From: Defluviitaleaceae bacterium
GTDB lineage: Bacteria; Bacillota_I; Bacilli_A; MOL361; Turicibacteraceae
Length of the DNA stretch: 52,107 bases
Direction: 5' to 3'
Assembly: GCA_009778135.1 (NCBI GenBank)
Contig: WRKJ01000103.1
Coordinates: 1 to 52,107, forward strand
Position numbers and translations under genes: made by a program. How positions within the stretch are numbered: position 1 is the stretch's first letter; every line of letters starts with the position of its first letter. The notes below the pieces were generated by a model. That model did no database searches. It saw only the letters and a list, made by a program, of their open reading frames with translations, and was not told where the DNA came from. Of this stretch, positions 41,455 through 50,049 are shown piece by piece.

Positions 41455-41766
41455 TTATCTGTATGAATCAATTAAAGATAGTAAAACTTCTTTTGGCTTG
41501 TACCCAATATCTTGATGGACAATCTTGCCATCCTTTAAAAATGTAATATTGGGAATGGTGCTCACACCAAATTCAACCGCCAATTCCTTCGCACTATCGA
41601 CGTTCACTTTAGAAATTTTAACGTCTGTTACTTCATTTGCTAATTCATCAAGCACAGGTGCTAACATTTTGCAAGGTCCACACCAGTCAGCATAAAAATC
41701 AACCAAAACTAATCCTTGGCTAGTCTCAGCTTTAAAATTTTCTCCTGTTAAATTTACAACTGCCAT
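41455..41766 (-). CDS. trxA: Thioredoxin
   Basis: The 103-aa protein has the classic active site DWCGPCKML, the cis-Pro in VSTIPNITFLKDG and the final GYKPKEVLLSLI. It keeps protein thiols reduced and can serve ribonucleotide reductase. The ATG at 41766 is nine bases from GGAG; the upstream TTG start is unlikely. It lies between an FMN-barrel protein gene and nifJ, with gaps of 23 and 27 bases, so it belongs to a redox operon. Confidence 0.95.
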   Translation of the reverse strand: MAVVNLTGENFKAETSQGLVLVDFYADWCGPCKMLAPVLDELANEVTDVKISKVNVDSAKELAVEFGVSTIPNITFLKDGKIVHQDIGYKPKEVLLSLIDSYR

Positions 41767-41789
41767 TTCAAACAACTCCTTCTCTTACT

Positions 41790-42182
41790 TTAATACAGTG
41801 TGACGACTTCCTTTGTTTTTCCAGCAGCGACAAACGCTTGTGCATCTTCAAAAATCATGACTGCCATCTCATCTAGACCACCACCATAATAATTAGCAAC
41901 AGCCGGTTGAATTTCTAAAAAAGCCGCTTTCGCTTCATCTGTATCTGTTAAGAAACAGCTGCCAGATAAACGAACAGTTTTTCCTCCTGTATACATGCAA
42001 AACTCAATTTTAGGATTTTTAGCAACTTCTTTAAAAACGTCACCCTTTTTATTGGTGCACCATGCAAGCTTGCCATTCATTTCAACCAAGCCGCTCATCG
42101 GACGTACGCGGGCTTGATCACCTTCAATGGTGGCTAAATAGGTTACTTTTTGTTCTTTAATAAATGCTAACACATCTTCCAT
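41790..42182 (-). CDS. Pyridoxamine 5'-phosphate oxidase-like FMN-binding split-barrel protein
   Basis: The 130-aa sequence shows the small split-barrel pattern: VTYLATIEGDQARVRPMSGLVEMNGKLAWCTNKKGDVFKEVAKNPKIEFCMY. Proteins like this bind FMN or F420 and reduce small molecules; the true substrate is unknown. It is too short to be PdxH. GGAGGTG lies six bases before the ATG at 42182, which follows the preceding gene by one base, so the two are co-translated. Confidence 0.82.
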   Translation of the reverse strand: MEDVLAFIKEQKVTYLATIEGDQARVRPMSGLVEMNGKLAWCTNKKGDVFKEVAKNPKIEFCMYTGGKTVRLSGSCFLTDTDEAKAAFLEIQPAVANYYGGGLDEMAVMIFEDAQAFVAAGKTKEVVTLY

Positions 42183-42183
42183 A

Positions 42184-43242
42184 TTAGACACCTCCTTGAC
42201 TTTCCCATCTTTTAACTGCTTCCTTTACCCTCGGTGCCACTTCTTCACCAAGCAATCGGATAGCACACATGACATCTTCATGTGGCATGGTTCCAAGTGG
42301 TAAATGCATGTAAAAACGTGTAATGCCAACAACTTGACGTAAGTGTATGATTTTCTTCGCTACCGTTTCAGGGTCTCCCACATAAAGCGCACCTTCAAAA
42401 GAACGAGCTGCGTCATAGCTAGCACGGGTGTACGGTGGCCATCCTCGTTCTTTCCCGAGGACATTCATCACGTACTTCGTTGGAATGAAAAATTTCTCAA
42501 CGGCTTCCTCTGTTGTTTTTGCGACGAATCCGTGAGAATGAGACGCAACTGGAAATTGACTGACATCATGACCTGCACGAGATGCTGTTCGTTTATATAA
42601 GTCAACAAGCGGTGCAAAGTGCTCTGGCTGCCCACCAATAATGGCATAAACAACGGGCAAGCCAAGCTTAGCTGCCCGAATCGTAGATTCAGGATTGCCA
42701 CCTGTTCCTACTGTAATGGGAAGTTTTCTTTGAACTGGATTGGGGTACACGCCTAAGCCATCAATGGCTGGACGATGCCCACCTCGCCAATAAACTGCTT
42801 TGTTATTTTTTTGGATTTCCATTAACAATTCCAAGTTCTCTTCGAATAGCTCATGATAATACTTTAAATCCAAACCGAACAAAGGGAATGATTCAGTAAA
42901 AGAGCCACGGCCTACCATCATTTCAGCACGGCCATTAGAAAGTCCATCAAGTGTAGCAAAATTTTGAAAAATACGAACAGGGTCAGCTGAAGAAAGCACC
43001 GTTACAGCACTAGTCAAACGAATTTGTTTCGTCAAAGGAGCAGCAGCAGCTAAAATCATTTCCGGACTTGATGCGGCAAAGTCGGGACGATGATGTTCAC
43101 CAACACCGTAAACATCAAGTCCAACTTCATCTGCTAATTTGATTTCTTCAACAATCTCTCTGATCCGCTCAGCATGACTGATCGTTTTTCCTGTTTGATA
43201 ATCAGGGGTAGCTTCAACAAATGTACTAATTCCAATTTCCAT
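42184..43242 (-). CDS. Luciferase-like (LLM class) flavin-dependent oxidoreductase
   Basis: A TIM-barrel flavin oxidoreductase of the bacterial luciferase-like family: VGLDVYGVGEHHRPDFAASSPEMILAAAAP at the N-terminus, AEMMVGRGSFTESFPLFG, and VGTGGNPESTIRAAKLGLPV near the flavin site. The 352-aa length is typical. The substrate cannot be told; its neighbours (AzoR flavin reductase upstream, FMN barrel downstream) suggest a supply of reduced FMN. GGGAGG lies seven bases before the ATG. Confidence 0.88.
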   Translation of the reverse strand: MEIGISTFVEATPDYQTGKTISHAERIREIVEEIKLADEVGLDVYGVGEHHRPDFAASSPEMILAAAAPLTKQIRLTSAVTVLSSADPVRIFQNFATLDGLSNGRAEMMVGRGSFTESFPLFGLDLKYYHELFEENLELLMEIQKNNKAVYWRGGHRPAIDGLGVYPNPVQRKLPITVGTGGNPESTIRAAKLGLPVVYAIIGGQPEHFAPLVDLYKRTASRAGHDVSQFPVASHSHGFVAKTTEEAVEKFFIPTKYVMNVLGKERGWPPYTRASYDAARSFEGALYVGDPETVAKKIIHLRQVVGITRFYMHLPLGTMPHEDVMCAIRLLGEEVAPRVKEAVKRWESQGGV

Positions 43243-43282
43243 GAGACAACCTCCCGTTTCGCTTCAGACTGAAGTGTACGTC

Positions 43283-43882
43283 TTAGAGCGTCGCTGCCAA
43301 ATCTTTCGCTTCAGCAATGCGTTGTGCTGTTTCTTCCATTCCCGGAACAGCCGTTCCTTGAACCGGAATGTATGAAATATCGTCAACACCTAAGAAATTA
43401 AACAGTAACTCTACTTGCGCAAATGCCACATCTTTTACCCCTGCATTAAAACCACCCATCGCTTCAATAAGCACCAATTTCTTTCCTTCTGATAAGCCGA
43501 CTGAAACATTGCCATCAGCATCTGGTGCATCCAAATATTTGAACGTTTCACCTGCAACTGCAAATGTATCAAGCACTTCTTTAACTTGACCTGGTAGACC
43601 AAAGTTAAACATCGGTGTTGCAATGACGACCAAGTCTGCAGCTTTGAATTTTTCTAATAGCGCCATACGTTGTGAAAGAACATCTTGCTCATACTCACCA
43701 ATATTCCCTGAAATGATATTTTTTGTTAACGCAACATCATGAACTTCAGTCGCATCAATGGTTTCCACTGTTGCCTCAGGATTTTTGGCTGTGTAAGCCT
43801 CTAAAAATGCCGTCGCCACTTGTGTACTGGCACTCAACTCAGCTTGATTTAAACTTCCTAAAATAACTAAAACATTTGACAT
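43283..43882 (-). CDS. azoR: FMN-dependent NADH azoreductase
   Basis: Flavodoxin-fold quinone/azo reductase: ILGSLNQAELSASTQVATAFLEAY, PMFNFGLPGQVKEVLDTFAVAGETFKY (the FMN contact PMxNF), and LIEAMGGFNAG. 199 aa agrees with the family. It reduces quinones and azo dyes with two-electron transfer and avoids semiquinone radicals. It appears to head the operon azoR-LLM-FMN barrel-trxA-nifJ-rnfD; the 40-base gap to the next gene contains no terminator. AAAGGGAG lies upstream. Confidence 0.9.
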   Translation of the reverse strand: MSNVLVILGSLNQAELSASTQVATAFLEAYTAKNPEATVETIDATEVHDVALTKNIISGNIGEYEQDVLSQRMALLEKFKAADLVVIATPMFNFGLPGQVKEVLDTFAVAGETFKYLDAPDADGNVSVGLSEGKKLVLIEAMGGFNAGVKDVAFAQVELLFNFLGVDDISYIPVQGTAVPGMEETAQRIAEAKDLAATL

Positions 43883-43993
43883 TATGATCTTTACTCCCTT
43901 TCTACTTGCCCCATTAAAATAGCCTTTTGGCGACTTCTAAAGTGGCATTCACTGTTTTATTTTTCAAATCACATCATAAAAGACACTGCTTTC

Positions 43994-45010
43994 TCAAACG
44001 CCTAAAGGATCAAATTTATTTTCGGAATAAGATTTCATAATTTTATTCGCAAGTCCTAAATAAGAAATACCATTTTCTTCATGAATGGCAAAAATACCGT
44101 GGGTAAAACCTTCTTTAACTTGAGCAATCGGAATCTGAGCAATCACGTCGGTCTCTAATGCTTTTGCGACAATTGCCCCACCACCGTGCCCAAAGATTCT
44201 TTCTTCTGCACCATTGACTGGGTTTGTAAAATAAGACATGTTCTCGACGACCCCTATTAGTTCATGTCCTAAATGTTGTGCCATTTGTCCTGATTTAATG
44301 GCAATTTCTGATGCCATTTTATGAGGCGTTGTCACCACAATGGTCTTGGACTTTGGTACAAAGTTGTTTAAGTCTAGTGGAATGTCTCCCGTTCCAGGTG
44401 GCAAATCAATAATGATGTAATCTAAATCTTCTTCCCAAATGACATCATCAAAAAAGTGTTCCAGCATACGGCTAAGGAGCGGTCCACGCCACATTAATGG
44501 TTTATCATCTGGTGTTAAAAATTCTGTTGAAATGATGGTTACACCGTCTTCTGTTTTCATCGGGATGATTTTTTGATCTTCTGTCATTGACATTTTCGGA
44601 TCAGTAATCCCAAATATTTTTGGTAAACTTGGCCCATAGACATCTGCATCAATAATGCCCACTTTTTTACCTGTTCTCGCCAAAGCCACTGCTAAGTTTG
44701 CTGAAACTGTTGATTTCCCAACGCCACCTTTTCCTGATGTAACTGTAATAAAACGTGTTTTCGTTTCTGCGCGCTCAACTTTTACTTTCGGTGCTTCAAT
44801 TGAAAGTTTGACACCTTTGTATTTATAATCCAGTTTCACAATTTTTGCAACTTGTCGAGATAAGTCTTTTTGCACTTTATCATCCAAGCCTGGTGCTTGA
44901 ATAATCGCTGTAACCATGGACGCTTCCTCATCCACAGCAAAATGCACAAGTTCCATCCCTTCTGCTAAAATTGCTTCTAATGATACTTTCATTTCTTCTT
45001 GGGCTGTCAT
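43994..45010 (-). CDS. Mrp/ApbC (NBP35) family P-loop ATPase
   Basis: Residues about 8-85 form a MIP18/DUF59-type domain, followed by the deviant Walker A FITVTSGKGGVGKSTVSANLAVALA and the switch DADVYGPSLPKIFG and DLPPGTGDIPLDL. Members deliver Fe-S clusters to target proteins. The CxxC pair that holds a cluster in many Mrp proteins is absent here (SYFTNPVNGAEERIFG), as in Bacillus SalA, so it may have a regulatory or different carrier role. GGAAGGG precedes the ATG. A promoter with a Fur box lies about 410 bases upstream. Confidence 0.9.
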   Translation of the reverse strand: MTAQEEMKVSLEAILAEGMELVHFAVDEEASMVTAIIQAPGLDDKVQKDLSRQVAKIVKLDYKYKGVKLSIEAPKVKVERAETKTRFITVTSGKGGVGKSTVSANLAVALARTGKKVGIIDADVYGPSLPKIFGITDPKMSMTEDQKIIPMKTEDGVTIISTEFLTPDDKPLMWRGPLLSRMLEHFFDDVIWEEDLDYIIIDLPPGTGDIPLDLNNFVPKSKTIVVTTPHKMASEIAIKSGQMAQHLGHELIGVVENMSYFTNPVNGAEERIFGHGGGAIVAKALETDVIAQIPIAQVKEGFTHGIFAIHEENGISYLGLANKIMKSYSENKFDPLGV

Positions 45011-45418
45011 TTTTCACCCTTCCTTTTACTTGTGTCTAACTTGACCATTTTTCCCACTTCGCATCAGTAAACCCCTTGACATGATGTCCGAAGAGGCTTA
45101 TACTCATTTTCTAGTTATTAAAATCTAAAAAATTTAATTTGAGTCAAACGAGGCACAATTTTTATATGTGAACTAAGAAAATTCTTTTAAATTAATTTGC
45201 TTTCTAACGTAGCAACAGCGCCATCTCACTGCTTTACGCTTAACATATTGGTAACTGTTTAGTTACCCTGTGGAAAACTTAGAAAAAATGAATAAAATAA
45301 AGATTTATTTCTACTGGTATTCTGATTTTCTACAAATTAAAGATGAATGAGCTAATCCCAGTCATTTAAAAACGATTTCTCTTTATAGGTTGGACAGTTA
45401 CCAATATTGAAATCTTAA
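45011..45418. other. Long leader upstream of the Mrp gene
   Basis: No gene is seen. It contains a hairpin GGTAACT/AGTTACC (45251-45268), an inverted repeat of the block ATATTGGTAACTGT (45247) with ACAGTTACCAATAT (45391), and a 25-base block at 45152-45176 that recurs (21 of 25) in the tpx leader at 51482-51506. Confidence 0.5.
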
Positions 45419-45469
45419 TGATAATCATTTTCAACAATTTATTATAAAGCATTAAATAAATGAAGTCAA
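45419..45469 (-). promoter_or_regulatory. Promoter with Fur box
   Basis: TTGACT (45469-45464), 17 bases, TATAAT (45446-45441). TGATAATCATTTTCA (45419-45433) matches the 7-1-7 Fur/PerR-type box at all but one base and sits over the expected start of transcription. Shares a 14-base block around the -35 with the promoter at 51651. Confidence 0.75.
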
Positions 45470-45627
45470 TAGCTAAGCTCATTTTTCCAAGATAAACCGC
45501 ACGAGTTTTTTATTAATGTGGGGTCAGATGATGCTTCATATAAAAAATTCACTGCAACAAATAATACCACAAAATAATACAAAAATACCCATTTCAAGAC
45601 AAATAGCTACCTTTTTTTCTTTTTGAC

Positions 45628-45657
45628 TTGACTTATACACCTATGTCGTGATATAAT
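45628..45657 (+). promoter_or_regulatory. Sigma-A promoter of the 79-aa membrane peptide
   Basis: TTGACT-18-TATAAT. Between 45470 and 45627 nothing else is recognised. Confidence 0.75.
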
Positions 45658-45695
45658 GTCGAAAATTAAAAATGATACAAAAAAAGAGGTGCAAC

Positions 45696-45935
45696 ATGAA
45701 AAAGTTGAAAATTAAAACCATTGTAAGTCGTTTTTTAAATGCTATTATTCAACGTATAATAGAAATTTCCACTAAATATAACGCTTGGCAATGGATTATC
45801 CTTGCAGTTGTAGCAGCAGTTTTTCTCGCTGTAGCAAATCATTTATGTACAAACCAAGGATTTCCTGGAGGCTGGGGGCTTCAATGGAATATAACAGCAC
45901 AAAATGGGCATTTCGGTATTGGTTGTATGAATTAA
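45696..45935 (+). CDS. Small membrane protein of unknown function (79 aa)
   Basis: A basic N-terminal region (KKLKIKTIVSRFLNAIIQRI) is followed by one membrane helix (about residues 32-52, WQWIILAVVAAVFLAVA) and a Gly/Trp-rich tail with two Cys (LCTNQGFPGGWGLQWN, IGCMN). I do not recognise the family. The start at 45696 has GAGGTG upstream, and a clear promoter lies 40 bases before it, so expression is likely. A membrane-anchored peptide with an external Cys/Gly tail would fit secretion or surface signalling, but this is guesswork. Confidence 0.6.
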   Translation: MKKLKIKTIVSRFLNAIIQRIIEISTKYNAWQWIILAVVAAVFLAVANHLCTNQGFPGGWGLQWNITAQNGHFGIGCMN

Positions 45936-46302
45936 CGCCCAACTCATAAAAGGTATAGACGCTCGCTATAAAGATAAAACCATAGACGATGAACATTTCA
46001 ATTAATAACGTTCATTTTGAGTTATTACCGTAACTTGAAAGGGATTTTTTATGTGCATCATCGTTTTTAATTATCTCATCAAATCGTCAACTGAATGTAA
46101 ACACACCTTTATGAATTCAAACGACCCTACTTGATATTTATAAAACGCTTAAAAAGGTCGTACCAAAAAAGATTTAAACCGATGTCGCTCCAGCTGGTGT
46201 TAGCTTCCCACTGCTCCATGACTACTTCCACCTTTCTATCATTCTTGAGGATTATTATCTATTCTTCCTTTCAAAAATCATCATGTTGGTGTCGTTGATG
46301 TT
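45936..46302. other. Gap with a decayed copy of the DUF1016 5' end
   Basis: No intact gene. The stretch 46081-46161 repeats the 5' end of the DUF1016 gene and its upstream sequence (see repeat entries). TAACGTTCATTTTGAGTTATT near 46004-46024 is an imperfect inverted repeat. Confidence 0.5.
46081..46161 (-). repeat. 81-bp direct repeat, copy 1
   Basis: Matches 47177-47257 at 75 of 81 positions without gaps. It contains a broken copy of the first codons of the DUF1016 gene. Confidence 0.8.
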
Positions 46303-47220
46303 TCAAGATTTGTCTATATACTTACCATTTCCATGAATTTCCTCAAATTCTTCAACCCATTCTTCAAGTTTTCTTTGTAAAACTTCTTTATCAGGCAAGT
46401 ATAAATTGTATTCTGAAGCATAAATATTACTGTTTTCTGGTAAGGTGAGTTCCACTATGTTATCATCTTTTTTCTTGCACAATAAAATACCAACTGTTGG
46501 CGCTTCTTTTTCAGTTTTAACATATCGGTCAAAATAGTTGACATACATCATAATTTGTCCTAAATCTTGATGCTTTAACTCGCCAACTTTTAAATCAATG
46601 ATGACATAACATTGAAGTAATCTATTGTAAAATACAAGGTCTACAAAAAAAGATTTTTCGTCAAAAGAAAATCGCTTTTGACGTGCTTCGAATAAGAATC
46701 CTTTTCCTAGTTCAAGCAAAAATTTTTGTAAATTATCAATCAAAGCTTGTTCTAATTCAGTTTCACTATAAGAAGGACGCTCCTCAAGTCCAGTAAATTC
46801 TAGTACATAGGGTGTTTTAAACATATTTTTAGGACTATCAACCACTTGTCCTAAATGTGCAAGCTCCATTACTTTATCCTTATCACGAGAAAGTGCTAAA
46901 CGCTCATAAAGAGAACTATTAACTTGGCGACGCAATTCGCGAACTCCCCATTGCAAATTTGTTGCTTCAATTTCATAAAACCTCCGTTCATTAATGTTAT
47001 CAATTCTCATCAAAACTTGATAATGTGACCAACTTAATTTGAATTCGCTAGACAGTGTCTGTTGTTTTTGAATAACAGCTTCAAAAGTGTCTGTTAAAAT
47101 ATTATTTTCAAATTCGTTAGACGATGTCTGCCCGATTTGATACATGTAAGTCTGATAAAATTGTCTCATATTCCTTAAATCATCAACTGAATGTAAACAC
47201 ATCTTTATGAATTTAAACAA
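46303..47220 (-). CDS. DUF1016/YhcG-type PD-(D/E)xK nuclease-domain protein, N-terminally shortened
   Basis: The C-terminal half carries the PD-(D/E)xK fold: FLLELGKGFLFEARQKRF, FVDLVFYNRLLQCYVIIDLKVGEL (the D...DLK catalytic strand), and QIMMYVNYFDRYV. The middle part LSWSHYQVLMRIDNINERRFYEIEATNLQWGVRELRRQVNSSLYERLALSRDK is the DUF1016 region. Full family members (about 340-375 aa) begin with some 50 more residues including a GRGFS..NL segment; here the frame starts at SVDDLRNMRQFY, so the 5' end is probably lost. The start at 47220 has no clear ribosome site. These proteins often occur in defence or mobile contexts. Flanking 81-bp repeats suggest a rearranged copy; it may be inactive. Confidence 0.7.
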   Translation of the reverse strand: MFKFIKMCLHSVDDLRNMRQFYQTYMYQIGQTSSNEFENNILTDTFEAVIQKQQTLSSEFKLSWSHYQVLMRIDNINERRFYEIEATNLQWGVRELRRQVNSSLYERLALSRDKDKVMELAHLGQVVDSPKNMFKTPYVLEFTGLEERPSYSETELEQALIDNLQKFLLELGKGFLFEARQKRFSFDEKSFFVDLVFYNRLLQCYVIIDLKVGELKHQDLGQIMMYVNYFDRYVKTEKEAPTVGILLCKKKDDNIVELTLPENSNIYASEYNLYLPDKEVLQRKLEEWVEEFEEIHGNGKYIDKS

Positions 47221-47257
47221 CCCTACTTGATAATTATAAAGCGCTTAAAAAGGTCGT
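47177..47257 (-). repeat. 81-bp direct repeat, copy 2
   Basis: Covers the first 14 codons of the DUF1016 frame and 37 bases upstream; 1,096 bp from copy 1. Confidence 0.8.
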
Positions 47258-47270
47258 TTTATCGATATTA

Positions 47271-47312
47271 AAAACAACAGTAGAAAAGATATTTGACTTT
47301 CTACCGTTGTTT
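47271..47312 (-). terminator. Terminator of sodA
   Basis: AACAACGGTAGAAA pairs with TTTCTACTGTTGTT (one mismatch), followed by a T run on the minus strand. Confidence 0.8.
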
Positions 47313-47355
47313 CATTTTTATGATTCCTCGTTCAAGCTTACTGCTAGATGGTACT

Positions 47356-47970
47356 TTAGCGATTTAAATAGTTCGCTTCTGCTTTATTCCAATCCACCAC
47401 ATTGAAGAAATTATCAATGTATTCTGGTCGACGATTTTGACATTTCAAATAGTAAGCATGCTCCCAAACATCAACGCCGATGACTGGTGTAACACCTTCT
47501 GGAATTGGCGTATCCTGATTAGGCGTTTTTAATAAGCTTAGACTTCCAGTCGCATCTGTTACCAACCATGCCCATCCTGAACCAAATTGCGTTAATCCTG
47601 CTTGTTTGAAATCAGCTTTGAACTGGTCAAATGAGCCAAATGCAGCAATGATTGCATCATAGAGGGGCCCAGATGTTGGTTCAGCAACATCTTTTTTCAA
47701 TAAATCAAAGAAGAAGTTATGATTATAAGTTCCACCACCATGGTTACGTACAGCTGGACGAATCGCTTCTGGTAGTTCATTTAATTTTGCTAATAATTCT
47801 TCTACTTCTAAACCGTGTAACTCTGGATGGTTTTCTAATGCACCATTTAACGTGGTTACATAAGTGTTCAAATGCTTACTGTGATGTAACTCCATTGTTG
47901 CTGCATCAATAAATGGCTCCAGTGCCTCGTAAGAATAGTTTAATGGTTTTAATTCAAATGGATATGCCAT
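47356..47970 (-). CDS. sodA: Superoxide dismutase, Fe/Mn family
   Basis: The 204-aa enzyme has metal ligands His in [13 protein letters not shown], His in [12 protein letters not shown], Asp and His in [28 protein letters not shown]. The N-terminus [21 protein letters not shown] is typical. Metal preference (Mn, Fe or cambialistic) cannot be read safely; the GSGWAWLV segment fits either. I start at 47970, nine bases from GGAGG; two earlier ATG codons overlap the site. Its neighbours dps, ferredoxin reductase and tpx form an oxidative-stress block. Confidence 0.95.
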   Translation of the reverse strand: MAYPFELKPLNYSYEALEPFIDAATMELHHSKHLNTYVTTLNGALENHPELHGLEVEELLAKLNELPEAIRPAVRNHGGGTYNHNFFFDLLKKDVAEPTSGPLYDAIIAAFGSFDQFKADFKQAGLTQFGSGWAWLVTDATGSLSLLKTPNQDTPIPEGVTPVIGVDVWEHAYYLKCQNRRPEYIDNFFNVVDWNKAEANYLNR

Positions 47971-48040
47971 AATCATTTTCCTCCTCAATTTTTCTTAACC
48001 TAATCGGTTTAATTCACATCTTTTTTAATCTTTAACACGA

Positions 48041-48475
48041 CTAACCAAGAAAAGCGGTAAACAACCAAATGTGTTTTTCTAATGCCACATGAATCTGTGT
48101 AAACAAATCAACAGTTGTCTCATCACCGATTTCACTTGCAGCTTCAATCCCACTTTTGGCACTTGCAACAACTGTTTTAAAATCAACAATAATTTGCTCA
48201 ACCATTTCTCGAGAGCTTTCATTGCCAGTCGCCTCCGCCACTGTTGATAATGCTAAATATGCTTTAAACGAACCAGCTGGTTTTGCACCTAATGCCAAGA
48301 TTCGTTCTGCCAACTCATCAATGTGACCAGCTGCTTCATTATAAAGCATTTCAAATTTTTCATGCAATGTAAAGAAGTCACTTCCTTTAACATTCCAATG
48401 ATAATTGTGCAGTTTCACAAAAAGTACATGCCAGTTGGACAACTGCTCATTTAAAATGTTGACAACTTGATCCAT
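48041..48475 (-). CDS. dps: Dps-family ferritin-like protein
   Basis: Dps forms 12-mers that oxidise and store iron with peroxide, protecting DNA. The ferroxidase residues are in NYHWNVKGSDFFTLHEKFEMLYNEAAGHIDELAERI (His, His, Asp, Glu across the subunit interface). 144 aa is typical. GGGGATG lies before the ATG. It sits between sodA and the ferredoxin-NADP reductase on the same strand; expression under PerR or Fur is common for the family, but no box is evident directly upstream. Confidence 0.94.
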   Translation of the reverse strand: MDQVVNILNEQLSNWHVLFVKLHNYHWNVKGSDFFTLHEKFEMLYNEAAGHIDELAERILALGAKPAGSFKAYLALSTVAEATGNESSREMVEQIIVDFKTVVASAKSGIEAASEIGDETTVDLFTQIHVALEKHIWLFTAFLG

Positions 48476-48586
48476 CTTATCATCCCCTCATGTTTGTCAA
48501 GTTTGATCACTCATTTGTAATTGCCATCAATCAGTCATGATCTGTCATTCGTTTCAAAAAGGCAACACGCTTTAACGCACACCTGA

Positions 48587-49576
48587 TTAGCTTCCACCGA
48601 TCGTAGACGAATGCTGATGACGATGCACCTTGTCGGGATAAGCATATGCTTTCGCTGCATTGATCGCGACAACCGCTTCTCCAAATCCGGTTGTAATCAT
48701 TTTGATCTTGCCATCAAAAGTCGCCGCATCTCCTGCAGCAAAGATACCTTCAATATTGGTTTGATCCAACGTGTCGACAGTCAATGCTGTTTTTCTAAAT
48801 TTAAGTCCCCAGTCTTTAATCGGTCCAAGGGATGAGACAAAGCCAAATAGGACGATGATATCATCCACTTCAAGCGTGAGACGCTCACTCGTTTCCAGAT
48901 GCTCCAGGACAACTTGGTGAACCCGACCCTCTGAACCAATCAACTCTGACGCTTTATAAGGTGTATACACCTTTGCACTTGATGACGTTAACTTTTCAAT
49001 AGAACTAGCGTGAGCACGGAACTCATGACGGCGGTGCACAACTGAAACACTTCGAGCAATACCGTTTAACATTAATGCCCAATCCACAGCAGAATCTCCA
49101 CCACCGAAAATGACAACATCTTTATCTTTAAATTGCATCATATTCGTCACAAAGTAGTGGAGATTCGAAACATCATCACTCTCTACATCCAAACCACGTG
49201 GGTTAAATGCACCATTACCAGCTGTTATTAATACAGATCTTGAAACAAAACCATTACGCGTGGTTGTAATTTGGAAGGTTGTATCTGCTTGCTTAACAAC
49301 ATCTGTCACGGTAGTCGCTGTCTGAATGTCGATTCTTTCTGCGTACTGATTCATTTGCACGTTCAGTTGCTCAATCATTTCAGAAGCACGAATTTTCGGA
49401 TGACCTGGCAAATCATAGATGTATTTCTCAGGATAAATCGCCGTTAACTGTCCACCTAAGTGCTCTAAAGAGTCGACTAGCTTGACTTCTAGTCCTTGCA
49501 TAGCCGCATAAAAAGAAGCATACATCCCCACAGGTCCCCCACCAATGATTGTAATATCATATATTTTTTCTGACAC
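48587..49576 (-). CDS. Ferredoxin--NADP+ reductase, thioredoxin-reductase-like (YumC type)
   Basis: FAD motif ITIIGGGPVGMYASFYAAMQG, NAD(P) motif VVIFGGGDSAVDWALML and the closing FAD strand GIFAAGDAATFDGKIKMITTGFGEAVVAI give a thioredoxin-reductase fold, but the CxxC redox pair of TrxR is absent. That is the hallmark of the Bacillus YumC and green-sulfur-bacterial ferredoxin-NADP reductases. 329 aa matches. It lies 80 bases after the second ferredoxin, its likely partner, with a hairpin between. Catalyses electron exchange between ferredoxin and NADPH. Confidence 0.93.
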   Translation of the reverse strand: MSEKIYDITIIGGGPVGMYASFYAAMQGLEVKLVDSLEHLGGQLTAIYPEKYIYDLPGHPKIRASEMIEQLNVQMNQYAERIDIQTATTVTDVVKQADTTFQITTTRNGFVSRSVLITAGNGAFNPRGLDVESDDVSNLHYFVTNMMQFKDKDVVIFGGGDSAVDWALMLNGIARSVSVVHRRHEFRAHASSIEKLTSSSAKVYTPYKASELIGSEGRVHQVVLEHLETSERLTLEVDDIIVLFGFVSSLGPIKDWGLKFRKTALTVDTLDQTNIEGIFAAGDAATFDGKIKMITTGFGEAVVAINAAKAYAYPDKVHRHQHSSTIGGS

Positions 49577-49597
49577 GTGAACTCACTCTTTTCTCTA

Positions 49598-49651
49598 AAA
49601 ATGTAAACACCGAAGCTGATAAATATTCACCAAACAAGCTGTAGGTGTTTA
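49598..49651 (-). terminator. Intercistronic hairpin between ferredoxin 2 and FNR
   Basis: TAAACACC pairs with GGTGTTTA, with an inner AGCT/AGCT stem, followed by CATTTTTAG. Likely a partial terminator that keeps ferredoxin in excess of its reductase. Confidence 0.55.
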
Positions 49652-49656
49652 TATTC

Positions 49657-49890
49657 TTAAGCAAATGGTGTCTCAGATACTTTAATCGCTTCAGTTGGGC
49701 ATCCTTCAGCTGCATCTATAAGATCATCATGTAAATCTTCGTCAATTTCAACAATACCTTCATTACCATCTCCAGGATAAATGTTTTCTGCATATCCTTC
49801 ATCATCATAATCGAAAATATCTGGGGCAACTGAACCACATGCGCCACATGCGATGCACTCATCTTTTGCAACTTTTGTATATTTAGCCAT
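49657..49890 (-). CDS. 4Fe-4S ferredoxin (copy 2)
   Basis: Paralogue of the ferredoxin at 35896; 77 aa, ligands in [13 protein letters not shown] and GCPTEAIKV. The N- and C-terminal thirds are almost the same in both copies, and the central acidic stretch differs. AAAGGAG precedes the ATG. Upstream are TATACT (extended -10, 49951-49946) and an inverted repeat. As first gene of the ferredoxin-FNR unit it is the likely redox partner of the reductase and of PFOR. Confidence 0.94.
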   Translation of the reverse strand: MAKYTKVAKDECIACGACGSVAPDIFDYDDEGYAENIYPGDGNEGIVEIDEDLHDDLIDAAEGCPTEAIKVSETPFA

Positions 49891-49919
49891 TTTAAAAAAC
49901 TCCTTTTGATCATTTAGTC

Positions 49920-49937
49920 AGATTAGATCACTAATCT
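49920..49937. promoter_or_regulatory. Operator-like inverted repeat in ferredoxin 2 leader
   Basis: AGATTA-GATCAC-TAATCT, perfect six-base arms just downstream of the -10 box TATACT (49951-49946). Differs in sequence from the repeat at ferredoxin 1. Confidence 0.4.
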
Positions 49938-50049
49938 TAGTTAATAGTATACACAATCTGATTATTTTTATCTAGTCTATTTTGATGATTTCTTTCATTT
50001 GATTTCATTGAAATCAAGCTTTGTTACTTTTTGTTTCCTTATTTCACCG

